From contig NZ_CP052757.1 of assembly GCF_009708005.2 (NCBI RefSeq), forward strand, positions 1,116,001-1,180,000: 64,000 bases of DNA, given 5' to 3'. The notes under the pieces were generated by a model. That model saw only the letters and a list, made by a program, of their open reading frames with translations. It was not told the DNA's origin and searched no databases. Shown here one piece after another: positions 37,140 to 45,304 of the stretch; the stretch's first letter is position 1, and each line of letters opens with the position of its first letter. A program made the position numbers and the translations under genes. This DNA comes from Cellulosimicrobium protaetiae (GTDB lineage Bacteria > Actinomycetota > Actinomycetes > Actinomycetales > Cellulomonadaceae).

Positions 37140-37979
37140 ATGTCGACCACCACCGCGCCCGCGCCGCGGCGCGCCCGCCCCCAGACGGTCCTCGAGGTCC
37201 TCGAGACCGCGTGGCTCTCCCCGCACCTCGTGCGGGTCGTGGCCGGGGGCGACGGGTTCGCCGCGTTCACGACGAACGAGCACACCGACAAGTACGTCAA
37301 GATCATCTTCGCCAAGCCGGAGCTCGGGCTGGAACCGCCCTACGACGTCCAGGCGCTGCGCGAGACGCTCGCGCCCGAGGACCTGCCCGTCACCCGCACG
37401 TACACCGTGCGGTGGGTCGACGAGGCCGCCCAGCGGCTCGCGATCGACTTCGTCGTGCACGGCGACGAGGGCCTCGCCGGGCCGTGGGCAGCGCGCACGA
37501 AGCCCGGCGACCGGATCGTCTTCTCCGGCCCCGGCGGCGGCTACGCGCCCGACCCGGCCGCCGACTGGCACCTGCTCGCCGGCGACGACTCCGCGCTCCC
37601 CGCGATCGCCGCCGCGCTCGAGGCCATGCCGCGCGACGCCGTCGGGCACACCGTCCTGGAGGTCGGTACCGAGGCGGACCGGCTCCCGCTCGAGGCGCCC
37701 GCGGGCGTCCAGGTCACCTGGCTGCTGCGCGGCGACGCGCCCGCAGGGACCACGACGCTCCTGCCCGACGCCGTCGCCGACCTCGCGTGGCGCGAGGGCC
37801 GGGTCCACGTCTTCGCGCACGGCGAGCGCGAGGCCATGAAGGCACTGCGCCGCGTGTTCGCGGAGCGCGGTGTCCCGCGCGCCGACCTGTCGCTCTCCGG
37901 CTACTGGGCCCACGGCCGCGCCGAGGACCGCTTCCAGGCGGAGAAGCGCGAGCCTGTCGGCCAGATCTTCGAGGACTGA
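37140..37979 (+). CDS. Siderophore-interacting protein (FAD/NAD(P)-dependent ferric-siderophore reductase)
   Basis: This 279-residue cytoplasmic flavoprotein has an FAD-binding barrel (about 15-135, with TRTYTVRWVD and a GPWAART-type loop). The C-terminal SIP/NAD(P)H domain (about 140-275) shows WHLLAGDDSALPAI and FAHGEREAMKALRR. The family releases iron from imported siderophores by reduction. ATG 37140 follows GAGAGG. An iron box lies just upstream, and a siderophore-binding lipoprotein gene follows after 8 bp. Confidence 0.93.
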   Translation: MSTTTAPAPRRARPQTVLEVLETAWLSPHLVRVVAGGDGFAAFTTNEHTDKYVKIIFAKPELGLEPPYDVQALRETLAPEDLPVTRTYTVRWVDEAAQRLAIDFVVHGDEGLAGPWAARTKPGDRIVFSGPGGGYAPDPAADWHLLAGDDSALPAIAAALEAMPRDAVGHTVLEVGTEADRLPLEAPAGVQVTWLLRGDAPAGTTTLLPDAVADLAWREGRVHVFAHGEREAMKALRRVFAERGVPRADLSLSGYWAHGRAEDRFQAEKREPVGQIFED

Positions 37980-37987
37980 GGAGTCCC

Positions 37988-39016
37988 ATGCACCGCACCA
38001 GCACCACCCGTCCCCGCCGCGCGCTCGCGGCCGTGTCCGCGCTCGCCGTCCTCGCGCTCGCCGCGTGCTCGTCGGGAGACGGCTCGGGCGACGACGCCGA
38101 CCAGGGCGACCCTTCGGCGTCGGGCACCGAGGGCGCCGAGGCGTTCCCCGTCACGATCCCCACCGCGTTCGGCGACGTCGAGATCCCGGAGGAGCCGACG
38201 CGCGTCGTCGCGCTCGGGTGGGGCGACGCCGAGACCGCCCTCGCGCTCGGCGTCCAGCCCGTCGGGGCGAGCGACTGGCTCGCGTTCGGCGGCGACGGCG
38301 TCGGGCCGTGGCTCGCCGACGCCTACACCGAGTCGCCCGAGATCATCGGCACGCTCGAGCCGTCGTACGAGCAGATCGCCGTGCTCGACCCCGACGTCAT
38401 CCTCGACACGAAGTCTTCGGGCGACCCGGAGCGCTACGAGCGGCTGTCCGAGATCGCCCCGACCATCGGGATCCCCGAGGGCGGCGAGGCCTACCTCACG
38501 CCCATGGAGGACCAGGTGGGGATGATCGCCGCAGCCCTCGGGCGCAGCGACGCCGGCGAGCAGCTGCTCGCCGAGGTCGACGACGCTTTCGCCGCCGCGC
38601 GCGACGAGCACCCGGAGTTCGACGGCAAGACCGCCGTCATCGGGTCCTACTGGGCCGAAGGCTTCGGGGCGTACGTCTCGACGTCCGCCCGCGGCGAGTT
38701 CATCCAGGGCCTCGGCTTCAGCACCAAGCCCGAGATCGACGAAGCCGCCGGCGAGGAGTTCTCCGCCAACCTCGGCACCGAGAACGTCGACCTGCTCGAC
38801 GCCGACCTCACCGTCATCCAGCCCATCGGCTTCACCGCCGCCGACGTCGAGGCGCTCCCGATCTTCCAGACCGTGCCCTCCGTCGCCGACGGCCGCTACG
38901 TCGTGTTCGACGACGAGGACCTGTCCAGCGCCTTCTCGCTCGGCACGCCCACGGCCGTGATCTACGCGATCGACAACGTCGTGCCGCTGTTCGCCGAGGC
39001 GCTCGCCGGGAAGTGA
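37988..39016 (+). CDS. Iron-siderophore ABC transporter substrate-binding lipoprotein
   Basis: This 342-residue lipoprotein (lipobox LALAAC, Cys27) has a class III periplasmic-binding-protein fold. It shows RVVALGWGDAETALALGVQPVG near 72, LDPDVILDTKS near 137, a long linking helix around 190-205 and SAFSLGTPTAVIYAID near the end. Such proteins capture ferric siderophores at the cell surface. It is co-transcribed with the reductase under the iron box. The matching permeases and ATPase are not in this window. Confidence 0.92.
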   Translation: MHRTSTTRPRRALAAVSALAVLALAACSSGDGSGDDADQGDPSASGTEGAEAFPVTIPTAFGDVEIPEEPTRVVALGWGDAETALALGVQPVGASDWLAFGGDGVGPWLADAYTESPEIIGTLEPSYEQIAVLDPDVILDTKSSGDPERYERLSEIAPTIGIPEGGEAYLTPMEDQVGMIAAALGRSDAGEQLLAEVDDAFAAARDEHPEFDGKTAVIGSYWAEGFGAYVSTSARGEFIQGLGFSTKPEIDEAAGEEFSANLGTENVDLLDADLTVIQPIGFTAADVEALPIFQTVPSVADGRYVVFDDEDLSSAFSLGTPTAVIYAIDNVVPLFAEALAGK

Positions 39017-39030
39017 CGCGTGCCCGACGG

Positions 39031-39060
39031 CGCGGGGCAGGCCGCGTGGTCTGCCCCGCG
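39031..39060 (+). terminator. Terminator hairpin after the siderophore-binding gene
   Basis: Perfect 10-bp arms CGCGGGGCAG and CTGCCCCGCG flank ten bases, 14 bp past the stop. A CCGACG/CGTCGG pair extends it outward. Confidence 0.65.
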
Positions 39061-39167
39061 CGGGCGTCGGTCGGGTCGTGCGCGACCCGGCGCAGGACCG
39101 GCTGACCGGCCGATTCGGTGTCCGGGGGTGTGACCAGGTATCCTTCCTGGGCCGGGTATCCCGGCGA

Positions 39168-39257
39168 GGTAGCGTGTCCGAGCGGCCTAAGGAGCACGCC
39201 TCGAAAGCGTGTGTGGGTGAAAGTCCACCGTGGGTTCAAATCCCACCGCTACCGCCA
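39168..39257 (+). tRNA. tRNA-Ser(CGA)
   Basis: The acceptor stem GGTAGCG/CGCTACC, the anticodon stem CACGC/GCGTG around CTCGAAA (anticodon CGA, codon UCG), a long variable arm and the T-loop GGTTCAAATCC are all present. CCA is encoded at 39255-39257. The long variable arm confirms the serine type. Confidence 0.97.
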
Positions 39258-39260
39258 CCC

Positions 39261-39302
39261 GAAGGGCCCCACCCGCAGAACCCTGCGGTTGTGGGGCCCT
39301 TC
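39261..39302 (+). terminator. Terminator after tRNA-Ser
   Basis: GAAGGGCCCCAC pairs with GTGGGGCCCTTC, and CCGCAG with CTGCGG inside. It starts four bases after the tRNA 3' end and is a textbook strong hairpin. Confidence 0.85.
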
Positions 39303-39347
39303 GTCGTACCCGGCCCTCCGTTGTGCACTGCGGGCTGTCGACCAAGG

Positions 39348-39480
39348 CATGCTGGACGCGCTGGTCGAGGACGACCCGCAGCTCCGGAGCCACGTGGGTG
39401 CGCTTCACGTGGTGCCGGACGGCCGTGTCCTCGAACCCCACTCGTCCAGCCGCACACATGGCGATGGCGGTCTCGTGTGA
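39348..39480 (+). other. Possible coding remnant downstream of the tRNA
   Basis: A 43-codon frame from ATG 39348 (MLDALVEDDPQLRSHVGALH and on) keeps third-position G/C for its first two thirds, but it has no ribosome site or family match. It may be a fragment of a lost gene next to the tRNA. Composition here is less GC-biased than in neighbouring genes. Confidence 0.3.
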
Positions 39481-39514
39481 TCGCGAGAACGACCTATGAG
39501 CCGTTGACCGTGCG

Positions 39515-39916
39515 TCACCGCCAGTACCGCTGATCCCGCCACCAGAAGGCGTCGGCCGCGCCGACGATCCGGGTGTCCGCGACGCGCACGAGTTCGCGCA
39601 GCTCGCGGCCCGCACGCGCCGGCGTCACCCGAATCAGCTCCTCGAGGGCGTCGCGCATCTCGACATCGGGCCTGAGGCCACCGCAGCACGCGAAGTCGCA
39701 CCCCGACGGCCAGAACATCGCGGACGCCTGCGTCCAGGATTGCAGCGCGAGGAGAAGCGATCCGCGGGCGAGCCGCGTCAGACGCTCGTAGCGGAGCACG
39801 GCGGCACGGGCCGATCCCGAGAGCTTCGGTCCGCCAACCTCCGGTCTGGGAAGCGGCGCTACTCGCCGCGTGAGCAGCTGCGCATCTCGCAGCTGGGAGG
39901 GCCGCCTACGCGGCAT
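39515..39916 (-). CDS. Hypothetical protein
   Basis: This 133-residue frame starts at ATG 39916 (MPRRRPSQLRDAQLL) and is basic at the N-terminus. It contains a hydrophobic patch with three cysteines (FACCGGL and a nearby Cys) and ends DAFWWRDQRYWR. No family is recognised. Codon bias is weaker than in neighbours, and the gene lies in the stretch after tRNA-Ser, so recent acquisition or decay is possible. Confidence 0.5.
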   Translation of the reverse strand: MPRRRPSQLRDAQLLTRRVAPLPRPEVGGPKLSGSARAAVLRYERLTRLARGSLLLALQSWTQASAMFWPSGCDFACCGGLRPDVEMRDALEELIRVTPARAGRELRELVRVADTRIVGAADAFWWRDQRYWR

Positions 39917-40085
39917 GTCCCTTCGTGGTGATGTGCACGGAGAGATCTTAGGTGCGTGGTCACCAGCGCGCCTACCTGTCGCCGTCCGGCCCCGCACCGC
40001 GTACCGGGCGAAGCTCCACCAGCTCTCGCTGACGTCGGGCTGGATCGACGCCGGGACCTGAGCTGAACCTCTTGGGGCTCCCGCG

Positions 40086-40128
40086 GGACCCGCCGGTCAG
40101 GATGCTCCCGCCGGACCCGCCGGTCAGG
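40086..40128. repeat. 27-bp-period direct repeat
   Basis: GGACCCGCCGGTCAGG occurs at 40086-40101 and 40113-40128. The second copy overlaps the stop of the TetR gene, so part of the gene's 3' end is duplicated beyond its stop. Confidence 0.6.
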
Positions 40129-40756
40129 GTCCTCCGGCGAAGAGGCGGTCCAGGTGCTGGTCGATGGCTGCCAGCGCGGCCTGCGGCTCGATCACCTCGA
40201 GCTCGAGCAGCGGCGTGAACCCGGTCAGCGCGAGGAGGAGGTCTGTCTCGACGTCCGGGTCGCGGTCCGGTGCGATCCGTCCCTGCGCGATCGCTTCGCG
40301 GACGAGCTGCGCGACCATCGCGCGGCCGTCGCGGAGCCCGAGGCTCGCCTGCTCGCGCAGGGCCGGGTCGTGCAGCGCCTCCAGGACGTACGCGGCACTC
40401 ATGCGGCTCGATGCCCGCGCGTCCGGACCCAGGGGGAGCATCTCGACGAGGACCAGCCGGAGCACGTCCCGCGGGTGCGGGGGCTGGTCGAGCGCGGCCA
40501 ACCCTCGTGCGACGCGGTCGGCGGTCTGCCCGGCGGCGAACTCCATCGCGAAGGTGAGCAGCCCGGCGCGCGATGCGAAGTAGTGCTGCACGTGCCCGAG
40601 CGAGACCCCGGCCTCGCTCGCGACCTCGCGCATCGTGGCCTTGGTCCAACCGTGCTGGTCGACGACCCGCCACAGCGCACGTGCGATCACCTCACGACGT
40701 TCCTGGTGGTCCACCACCTTCGGCACTCCGGGCTCCTTCTCCTTGGCGATACGCAT
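40124..40756 (-). CDS. TetR-family transcriptional regulator
   Basis: This 210-residue protein has a TetR helix-turn-helix (about 14-60: RREVIARALWRVVDQHGW, then REVASEAGVSLGHVQHYF) of the BetI-like subtype, and a helical ligand domain. It is divergent from a DUF1992 gene across 41 bp that contain an imperfect ATAC/GTAT palindrome. ATG 40756 is chosen over further-upstream starts that would overlap that gene. Confidence 0.88.
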   Translation of the reverse strand: MRIAKEKEPGVPKVVDHQERREVIARALWRVVDQHGWTKATMREVASEAGVSLGHVQHYFASRAGLLTFAMEFAAGQTADRVARGLAALDQPPHPRDVLRLVLVEMLPLGPDARASSRMSAAYVLEALHDPALREQASLGLRDGRAMVAQLVREAIAQGRIAPDRDPDVETDLLLALTGFTPLLELEVIEPQAALAAIDQHLDRLFAGGP

Positions 40757-40760
40757 GACA

Positions 40761-40776
40761 CAATACAGTCGTATGG
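40761..40776. promoter_or_regulatory. Candidate operator between divergent TetR and DUF1992 genes
   Basis: CAATACAGTCGTATGG is an imperfect palindrome with ATAC/GTAT cores in the short divergent spacer. It is suggestive by position only. Confidence 0.4.
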
Positions 40777-40797
40777 TGAACCTCGGAAGGAGTGACG

Positions 40798-41322
40798 ATG
40801 GCCGACCCGTACCCACCCTCAGCGTTCTTCAACCCGTACGCGGTCGCCGTCGACGACGAGGTGGCGATCGCGCTGCTGGCCGACCTGCACGTCCGCAGGG
40901 CGATCGAGCGCGGCGAGTTCGATGACCTGCCAGGCAGCGGCAAGCCGCTCCCCATGCCGGACCGCTACGACCCGGACTGGTGGCTCAAGAACCTCGTCAA
41001 GCGCGAGAGGCTCGTGGTGCTGCCGCCGTCGATCGAGCTGCGCAGGGAGGACGCCGCGCTGGACGAACGCCTCGACGAGATCTGGGTCGAGGACGACGTG
41101 CGTCACGAGGTCGAGGAGTTCAACCGGCGCGTGCTCCGCGGCCGCTACCAAGTACCCGCCGGCCCACCCCTGGTCACCATGCCGCGCGACGTCGACCAGA
41201 CCGTCGCCGCGTGGGCAGACCGGCGGGCGGCGCGAGCCGCGGAGGCGCGAGCGAGAGCGCACGAGGACGCACCCGACGAGGGTCGACGTCGCCGTCGACG
41301 CTTCTCTCGACGGTCCCGCTAG
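40798..41322 (+). CDS. DUF1992 (DnaJ homologue subfamily C member 28-like) protein
   Basis: This 174-residue protein contains the characteristic block RRAIERGEFDDLPGSGKPLP with PDWWLKNLVKRE following, then a helical region (LDERLDEIWVEDDVRHEVEE) and an Arg-rich C-terminus. Function of the family is unknown. ATG 40798 follows GGAAGGAG. It is probably controlled by the divergent TetR gene. Confidence 0.85.
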   Translation: MADPYPPSAFFNPYAVAVDDEVAIALLADLHVRRAIERGEFDDLPGSGKPLPMPDRYDPDWWLKNLVKRERLVVLPPSIELRREDAALDERLDEIWVEDDVRHEVEEFNRRVLRGRYQVPAGPPLVTMPRDVDQTVAAWADRRAARAAEARARAHEDAPDEGRRRRRRFSRRSR

Positions 41323-41334
41323 CCGGGTCGTCCG

Positions 41335-42347
41335 CTAGAGCCCGACCTGTCCCGCCGCCGCGCGCAGCGTCTCGGCCGAGTGACGCAGGGACGTGAGCTC
41401 GCCCTCCGACATGGGCGTCGGCAGCAGGGTCCCGGCGCCGGCGTGGCTGACCATGGTCGGGACGGAGAGGCAGACGTCGTCGATGCCTCGGTAGTCGGTC
41501 ACCAGCGAGGAGACCGGCATGACGCGGTGCTCGTCGTTGGTCACCGCCTCGACGATCCGGGAGGCAGCGAGGCCGATCGCGTAGGCGGTGGCGCCCTTGC
41601 CGGCGATGATGTCGTAGGCCGAGTGCACGACGTCGTGCGTGATCGCGTCGCGGACGTCCTGGGTCAGCGGCTGCCGCCCGTCGAACGGCTCGAGGTCCAG
41701 GAGCGGCACTCCGCCGATCGTCGCGGACGACCACAGCGGGACGGCGGTGTCGCCGTGCTCGCCGGCGACGTAGGCGTGCACGTTCTGCACGGCGACGCCG
41801 ACGTGGTCCGCGATGAGGTACCGGAACGTGACGAGTCGAGCACCGCGCCGGAGCCGAACACCTGCGTGCGCGGCAGGCCGGAGTACCGCAGGGCGGCGTA
41901 GGTGACGACGTCCACGGGGTTGGTGACCATGAGGTACACGGCGTGGGGTGCGACCTTGACGAGCCGGGGCATGAGCGTGCGTGCCAGGCCGACGGTCCGG
42001 GCGGCGAGGTCGATGCGCGTCTGCCCGGGCTGCTGCTTGGCGCCCGCCGTGACGGCGACGATGTCCGCGCCCGCGCACGCCGCGACGTCGTCGGATCCCT
42101 CGACGCGCGCCATGGGCATGAACTGGATGCCGTGGGCAAGGTCGAGGGCCTGCGCACGGACCTTGGCCCTGTCGACGTCGTACAGGACCACCTCGCGCGC
42201 CGCCCCGCGGATCAGGACCGCGTAGGCCAGGGTCGCGCCGACAGAGCCGGCGCCGACCACCGCGACCTTCGCGGTCGGGCGTGTCGAGGGTCCGCCGCTG
42301 CCCGCGGGCGTCCCGCCTTCCTGGAGGTGACCGATCGGCTCCTGCAT
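41335..42347 (-). pseudogene. ldh: L-lactate dehydrogenase, frameshifted
   Basis: From ATG 42347 the frame gives a normal LDH N-terminal half: KVAVVGAGSVGATLAYAVL for NAD binding, then VMVTNPVDV-like LMVTNPVDVVTYAAL and VFGSGAVLDSS. At about 41825 one base appears to be missing (CGTTCCGG where CGTTTCCGG would restore FRYLIADHVG). The other frame continues perfectly with GVAVQNVHAYVAGEHGDTAV (catalytic His) to TGA 41335. An intact enzyme of about 337 residues would reduce pyruvate with NADH. Either a one-base deletion or a sequence error explains it. A 21-residue N-terminal extension is unusual. Confidence 0.85.
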
Positions 42348-42535
42348 CACCGCACTGCCTCCCTTGTCGTGTGCGTCTCACGAGAAGTACGGGCCGGTTC
42401 CAGGCTAGGTCGTCTCGACCGACCATGACGGTCGGAAGGGCTCGGTCGAGCGCGAGCCGGGTACTGGACGGGTGTCCATCGCGCCAGAGAATCAACCGTC
42501 GGACACAAGACAGAGCACACGGGCAATTTTCGTTC

Positions 42536-42562
42536 GGACCCTGGCGTAAACGCCTCCGGTCC
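42536..42562. promoter_or_regulatory. Nested inverted repeat upstream of the chitinase gene
   Basis: GGACC/GGTCC outer arms enclose the palindrome GGCGTAAACGCC. It lies about 75-100 bp before the chitinase start. Chitinase genes in actinobacteria are commonly controlled through sites in this position; the sequence is not a clear DasR site. Confidence 0.45.
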
Positions 42563-42635
42563 AGGTAGGTTGCAGGAGACCGAACAAATCCCGGGACGCA
42601 CCGTCGCGACCCGTGCGAAGAGCAACGAGGCCTTC

Positions 42636-44360
42636 ATGACCGATCGACCCGCACCCAGCACCCCAGGACGTGATTCCGTGAACCATGCCCGCACCCTCGG
42701 CGCCGCCGTGGCGCTCGCTGCATCGACCGCTCTCGTGGCCACCCTGGTCGCCGCTCCCGCGACTGCGGCCCCTGCGCCGGCCGCCAAGCCGGCATCCGTG
42801 GCCGGTCCCTCCGACATCAACGGGTTCCGCAGCGTCGGCTACGTCATGGCCGACTCGCGCGTGACCCGCGACTTCCACGTGGTCGACCTCGTCCGCACCG
42901 GAGCGATCGAGGACCTCACCCACATCAACTACGCGTTCGGGAACGTCACGACCGACCTCGTGTGCGACATCGCCGACGTCCCGGGCGAGGGCGACCCGCT
43001 CAACGACTTCGTCGCGGAGGTCGCCGCCGCGGACTCCGTCGACGGCAAGGCCGACAAGCCGGGTCAGGCACTCGCCGGCAACTTCAACCAGCTCAAGAAG
43101 CTCAAGGCCGTCAGCCCCGAGACGAAGATCCTCGTCTCGCTCGGTGGCTGGACCTGGTCCGACAACTTCTCCGAGGCGGCGTCCACGGCCGAGGGCCGCA
43201 CGGCGCTCGTCGACTCCTGCCTGGACATCTACATCGACGGCGACCTGCCGGTCGTCGACGGCAAAGGTGGCCCGGGTGTCGCGGCCGGCATCTTCGACGG
43301 CATCGACATCGACTGGGAGTGGCCGGTCACGGGCGGCGAGACGGCGAATGCCCGCCCCGAGGACAAGGAGAACTTCCTGCTCCTCATGGAGGAGTTCCGC
43401 ACCGAGCTCGACGCGCGCGGTGCGGCGAACGGCGAGGAGTACCTGCTGACGGGCTTCGCGCCCGCGGGCGGCTGGAACGCCGGGCAGGGCGGCTGGCTCG
43501 ACCCGCGCCTGTTCGCGGTCGTGGACTTCCTCAACGTCCAGGGCTACGACTTCCACGGCGGCTGGGTGCCGAACAAGACCGGTCACCAGGGCAACCTGCA
43601 CCCGGACGGTGCGGAGAACTGGGGCCTCGGTCTCGACGGCGCGCTCGGCATGTACGTCAACGCAGGCGCGGACCCGAGCCAGATCAACGCGGGTCTCGCG
43701 GCCTACGGTCACGGGTGGTACGGCGTCGAGGACGGCTCGCAGGGCTGGCAGCCCGCCGCGGGCTACGTCGGCACCAAGACGTACGCGGAGCTGCGCTCGT
43801 TCGGGGGCGACTCCTACTTCGACCCGGAGATCGGCGCGAGCTGGCTCTACGACGGCGACCAGTGGTGGAGCTACGACGACCCGGCGTCGGTCACGGCCAA
43901 GGCCGAGTTCGTCGCGACGCAGGGCTACGGCGGCGCGATGTGGTGGGACCTCTCGGGCGACTACCGCAACGAGCTCGGTGACGCGCTGGGCTCGACGCTG
44001 CGCGCGGCGACCCCCGGCCCGGGTGTGCCCGCCGAGTGCGCCGTGCCCTGGTATGGCACGGGCGTCTACACCGGTGGCGAGGTCGTCTCGCACGAGGGCA
44101 CCGAGTACAAGGCCCAGTGGTGGACCCGCAACCAGGAGCCGGGCTCGTCGTCCGCCTGGAAGAAGATCGGTCCGTGCGGCACGGCGCCCGAGGTCGTGGT
44201 CGCGGACTGCGCCGCGGCCTGGTCGCGCGAAGCCGTGTACACGGGCGGGCAGACCGTGTCCCGCGCCGGGGTGAACTACAAGGCCCAGTGGTGGACCAAG
44301 GGCGAGCTGCCCGGGTCCGTGACGTGGGGCTCGTGGGACCCGGTCGGGCTGTGCGCGTGA
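42636..44360 (+). CDS. Secreted chitinase, GH18 with two C-terminal CBM5/12 modules
   Basis: This 574-residue secreted enzyme has a signal peptide ending near ATAAPAP. The GH18 barrel spans about 60-455, with SLGGW near 165 and the catalytic DGIDIDWEWP carrying Glu228. Two chitin-binding CBM5/12 modules (about 467-513 and 523-574) share VYTGGxxVxxxGxxYKAQWWT. It should hydrolyse chitin outside the cell in a processive-type cleft. ATG 42636 is used; GTG 42678 (VNHARTLG), which would give a shorter signal peptide, is a serious alternative. Two strong hairpins follow the stop. Confidence 0.93.
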   Translation: MTDRPAPSTPGRDSVNHARTLGAAVALAASTALVATLVAAPATAAPAPAAKPASVAGPSDINGFRSVGYVMADSRVTRDFHVVDLVRTGAIEDLTHINYAFGNVTTDLVCDIADVPGEGDPLNDFVAEVAAADSVDGKADKPGQALAGNFNQLKKLKAVSPETKILVSLGGWTWSDNFSEAASTAEGRTALVDSCLDIYIDGDLPVVDGKGGPGVAAGIFDGIDIDWEWPVTGGETANARPEDKENFLLLMEEFRTELDARGAANGEEYLLTGFAPAGGWNAGQGGWLDPRLFAVVDFLNVQGYDFHGGWVPNKTGHQGNLHPDGAENWGLGLDGALGMYVNAGADPSQINAGLAAYGHGWYGVEDGSQGWQPAAGYVGTKTYAELRSFGGDSYFDPEIGASWLYDGDQWWSYDDPASVTAKAEFVATQGYGGAMWWDLSGDYRNELGDALGSTLRAATPGPGVPAECAVPWYGTGVYTGGEVVSHEGTEYKAQWWTRNQEPGSSSAWKKIGPCGTAPEVVVADCAAAWSREAVYTGGQTVSRAGVNYKAQWWTKGELPGSVTWGSWDPVGLCA

Positions 44361-44370
44361 TCTGACGGGT

Positions 44371-44445
44371 CGTCCGGGCGCCGCGCATCGCCCGGACGAC
44401 CACCGCACGACGGCGGGCCCGGTCTCAGGACCGGGCCCGCCGTCG
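44371..44445 (+). terminator. Double terminator after the chitinase gene
   Basis: Hairpin 1 (44371-44398) has 10-bp arms CGTCCGGGCG/CGCCCGGACG. Hairpin 2 (44408-44445) has perfect 17-bp arms around TCAG. Tandem strong hairpins suggest a highly expressed gene. Confidence 0.85.
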
Positions 44446-44470
44446 TCGTCAGGAAAGCGGGCGCGCAGAC

Positions 44471-44608
44471 CCGGGTCCTCCCTCGTGCGACCAGGGTTCT
44501 ACCTCGCCCGACCACGGTTCTACCTCGCCAGACCACGGTTCTACCTCGCCAGACCACGGTTCTACTTCGCGCGAGCGGGGTCTTCTCTCGTGGGAGGGGC
44601 GTCTTCCC
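44471..44608 (+). repeat. 21-bp-period repeat array B
   Basis: Units recur at exact 21-bp steps: GGTTCT (or GGTCCT/GGTCTT) at 44474, 44495, 44516, 44537, 44558 and 44579, with a weaker unit near 44600. The best four read close to GACCACGGTTCTACCTCGCC. This is the reverse complement of the motif in array A at 32.5 kb. It lies between the chitinase terminator and the 3' end of a PAP2 gene. Confidence 0.85.
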
Positions 44609-45304
44609 TCAGCGCTGAGTGCGGACGTCGCGGCGCAGGTAGTTCCAGGCGAGGGCGCAGCAGACGATGCCGTTGATCAGGCCCATCACGACGTCGGCCG
44701 GGCCGTGGGCGCCGCGGTAGAGCCGGGACATCCCGACGGCGAGCGGCACGAGGCAGCACAGGACCGTGACGACGGCGCGCAGGACGGGGTGCGTGATGCG
44801 CTGCGCGAGCAGGGCGAGGGTCAGGTAGAACGCCGTGGACGCGCCGGTGTGGCCCGAGGGGAAGCTCGACGTGGGCGGCGCCTCGTCGAGGCGCGAGACG
44901 TCGGGGCGCTCGCGGCCGACGACGATCGACGACGTGAGGAAGATCAGCGCCTGCAGCGCGACGGCGAGCGCGGGCACGACGGCGAACCACCACTGCCGCG
45001 TGCGCCACCAGACGAGCAGGATCGTCAGCACCGTCCCGCCGATGATGAACTCGGTGGTCCCGACGAGCGAGAACACGTCGGTCACGGCGTCCCAGAAGGG
45101 GGTGCGCCGCTCCTCCAGCCAGCGGTTCACCCCGACCTCGCCGGGCAGGTCGCCCAGCGGGCCGGTCACGAGGAACCCGGTCGCGACGATGAGCACCCAC
45201 AGGACCGCACCGGGGAGGAATGCCCGGAGCCCGACGTCGCGCAGCACCTCCTTCGCGGTGGGCCGCGTCGTGTCGAGCTCGTAGCGGTGCACGAAGGGAT
45301 GCAT
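44609..45304 (-). CDS. PAP2-family phosphatase
   Basis: This 231-residue membrane protein has about six spans. The three PAP2 phosphatase motifs are visible: VVGRERPDVSRL (KX6RP-like, with Arg in place of Lys), the PSGH in SSFPSGHTGAS, and SRLYRGAHGPADV with the catalytic His. It probably dephosphorylates a lipid phosphate such as undecaprenyl diphosphate or phosphatidate. ATG 45304 overlaps the stop of the upstream PAP2 gene by one base. The motif array B abuts its 3' end. Confidence 0.88.
   Translation of the reverse strand: MHPFVHRYELDTTRPTAKEVLRDVGLRAFLPGAVLWVLIVATGFLVTGPLGDLPGEVGVNRWLEERRTPFWDAVTDVFSLVGTTEFIIGGTVLTILLVWWRTRQWWFAVVPALAVALQALIFLTSSIVVGRERPDVSRLDEAPPTSSFPSGHTGASTAFYLTLALLAQRITHPVLRAVVTVLCCLVPLAVGMSRLYRGAHGPADVVMGLINGIVCCALAWNYLRRDVRTQR

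Noticed and set aside
39168-39257. Prophage attachment site at tRNA-Ser
   Set aside because: No integrase gene and no repeat of the tRNA 3' end within the next several kilobases.
41820-41830. Programmed ribosomal frameshift in ldh
   Set aside because: No slippery heptamer or following pseudoknot is apparent, and LDH genes are not known to use frameshifting.
44471-44608. CRISPR array
   Set aside because: Repeats are 21 bp with no spacers between them and no cas genes lie nearby.
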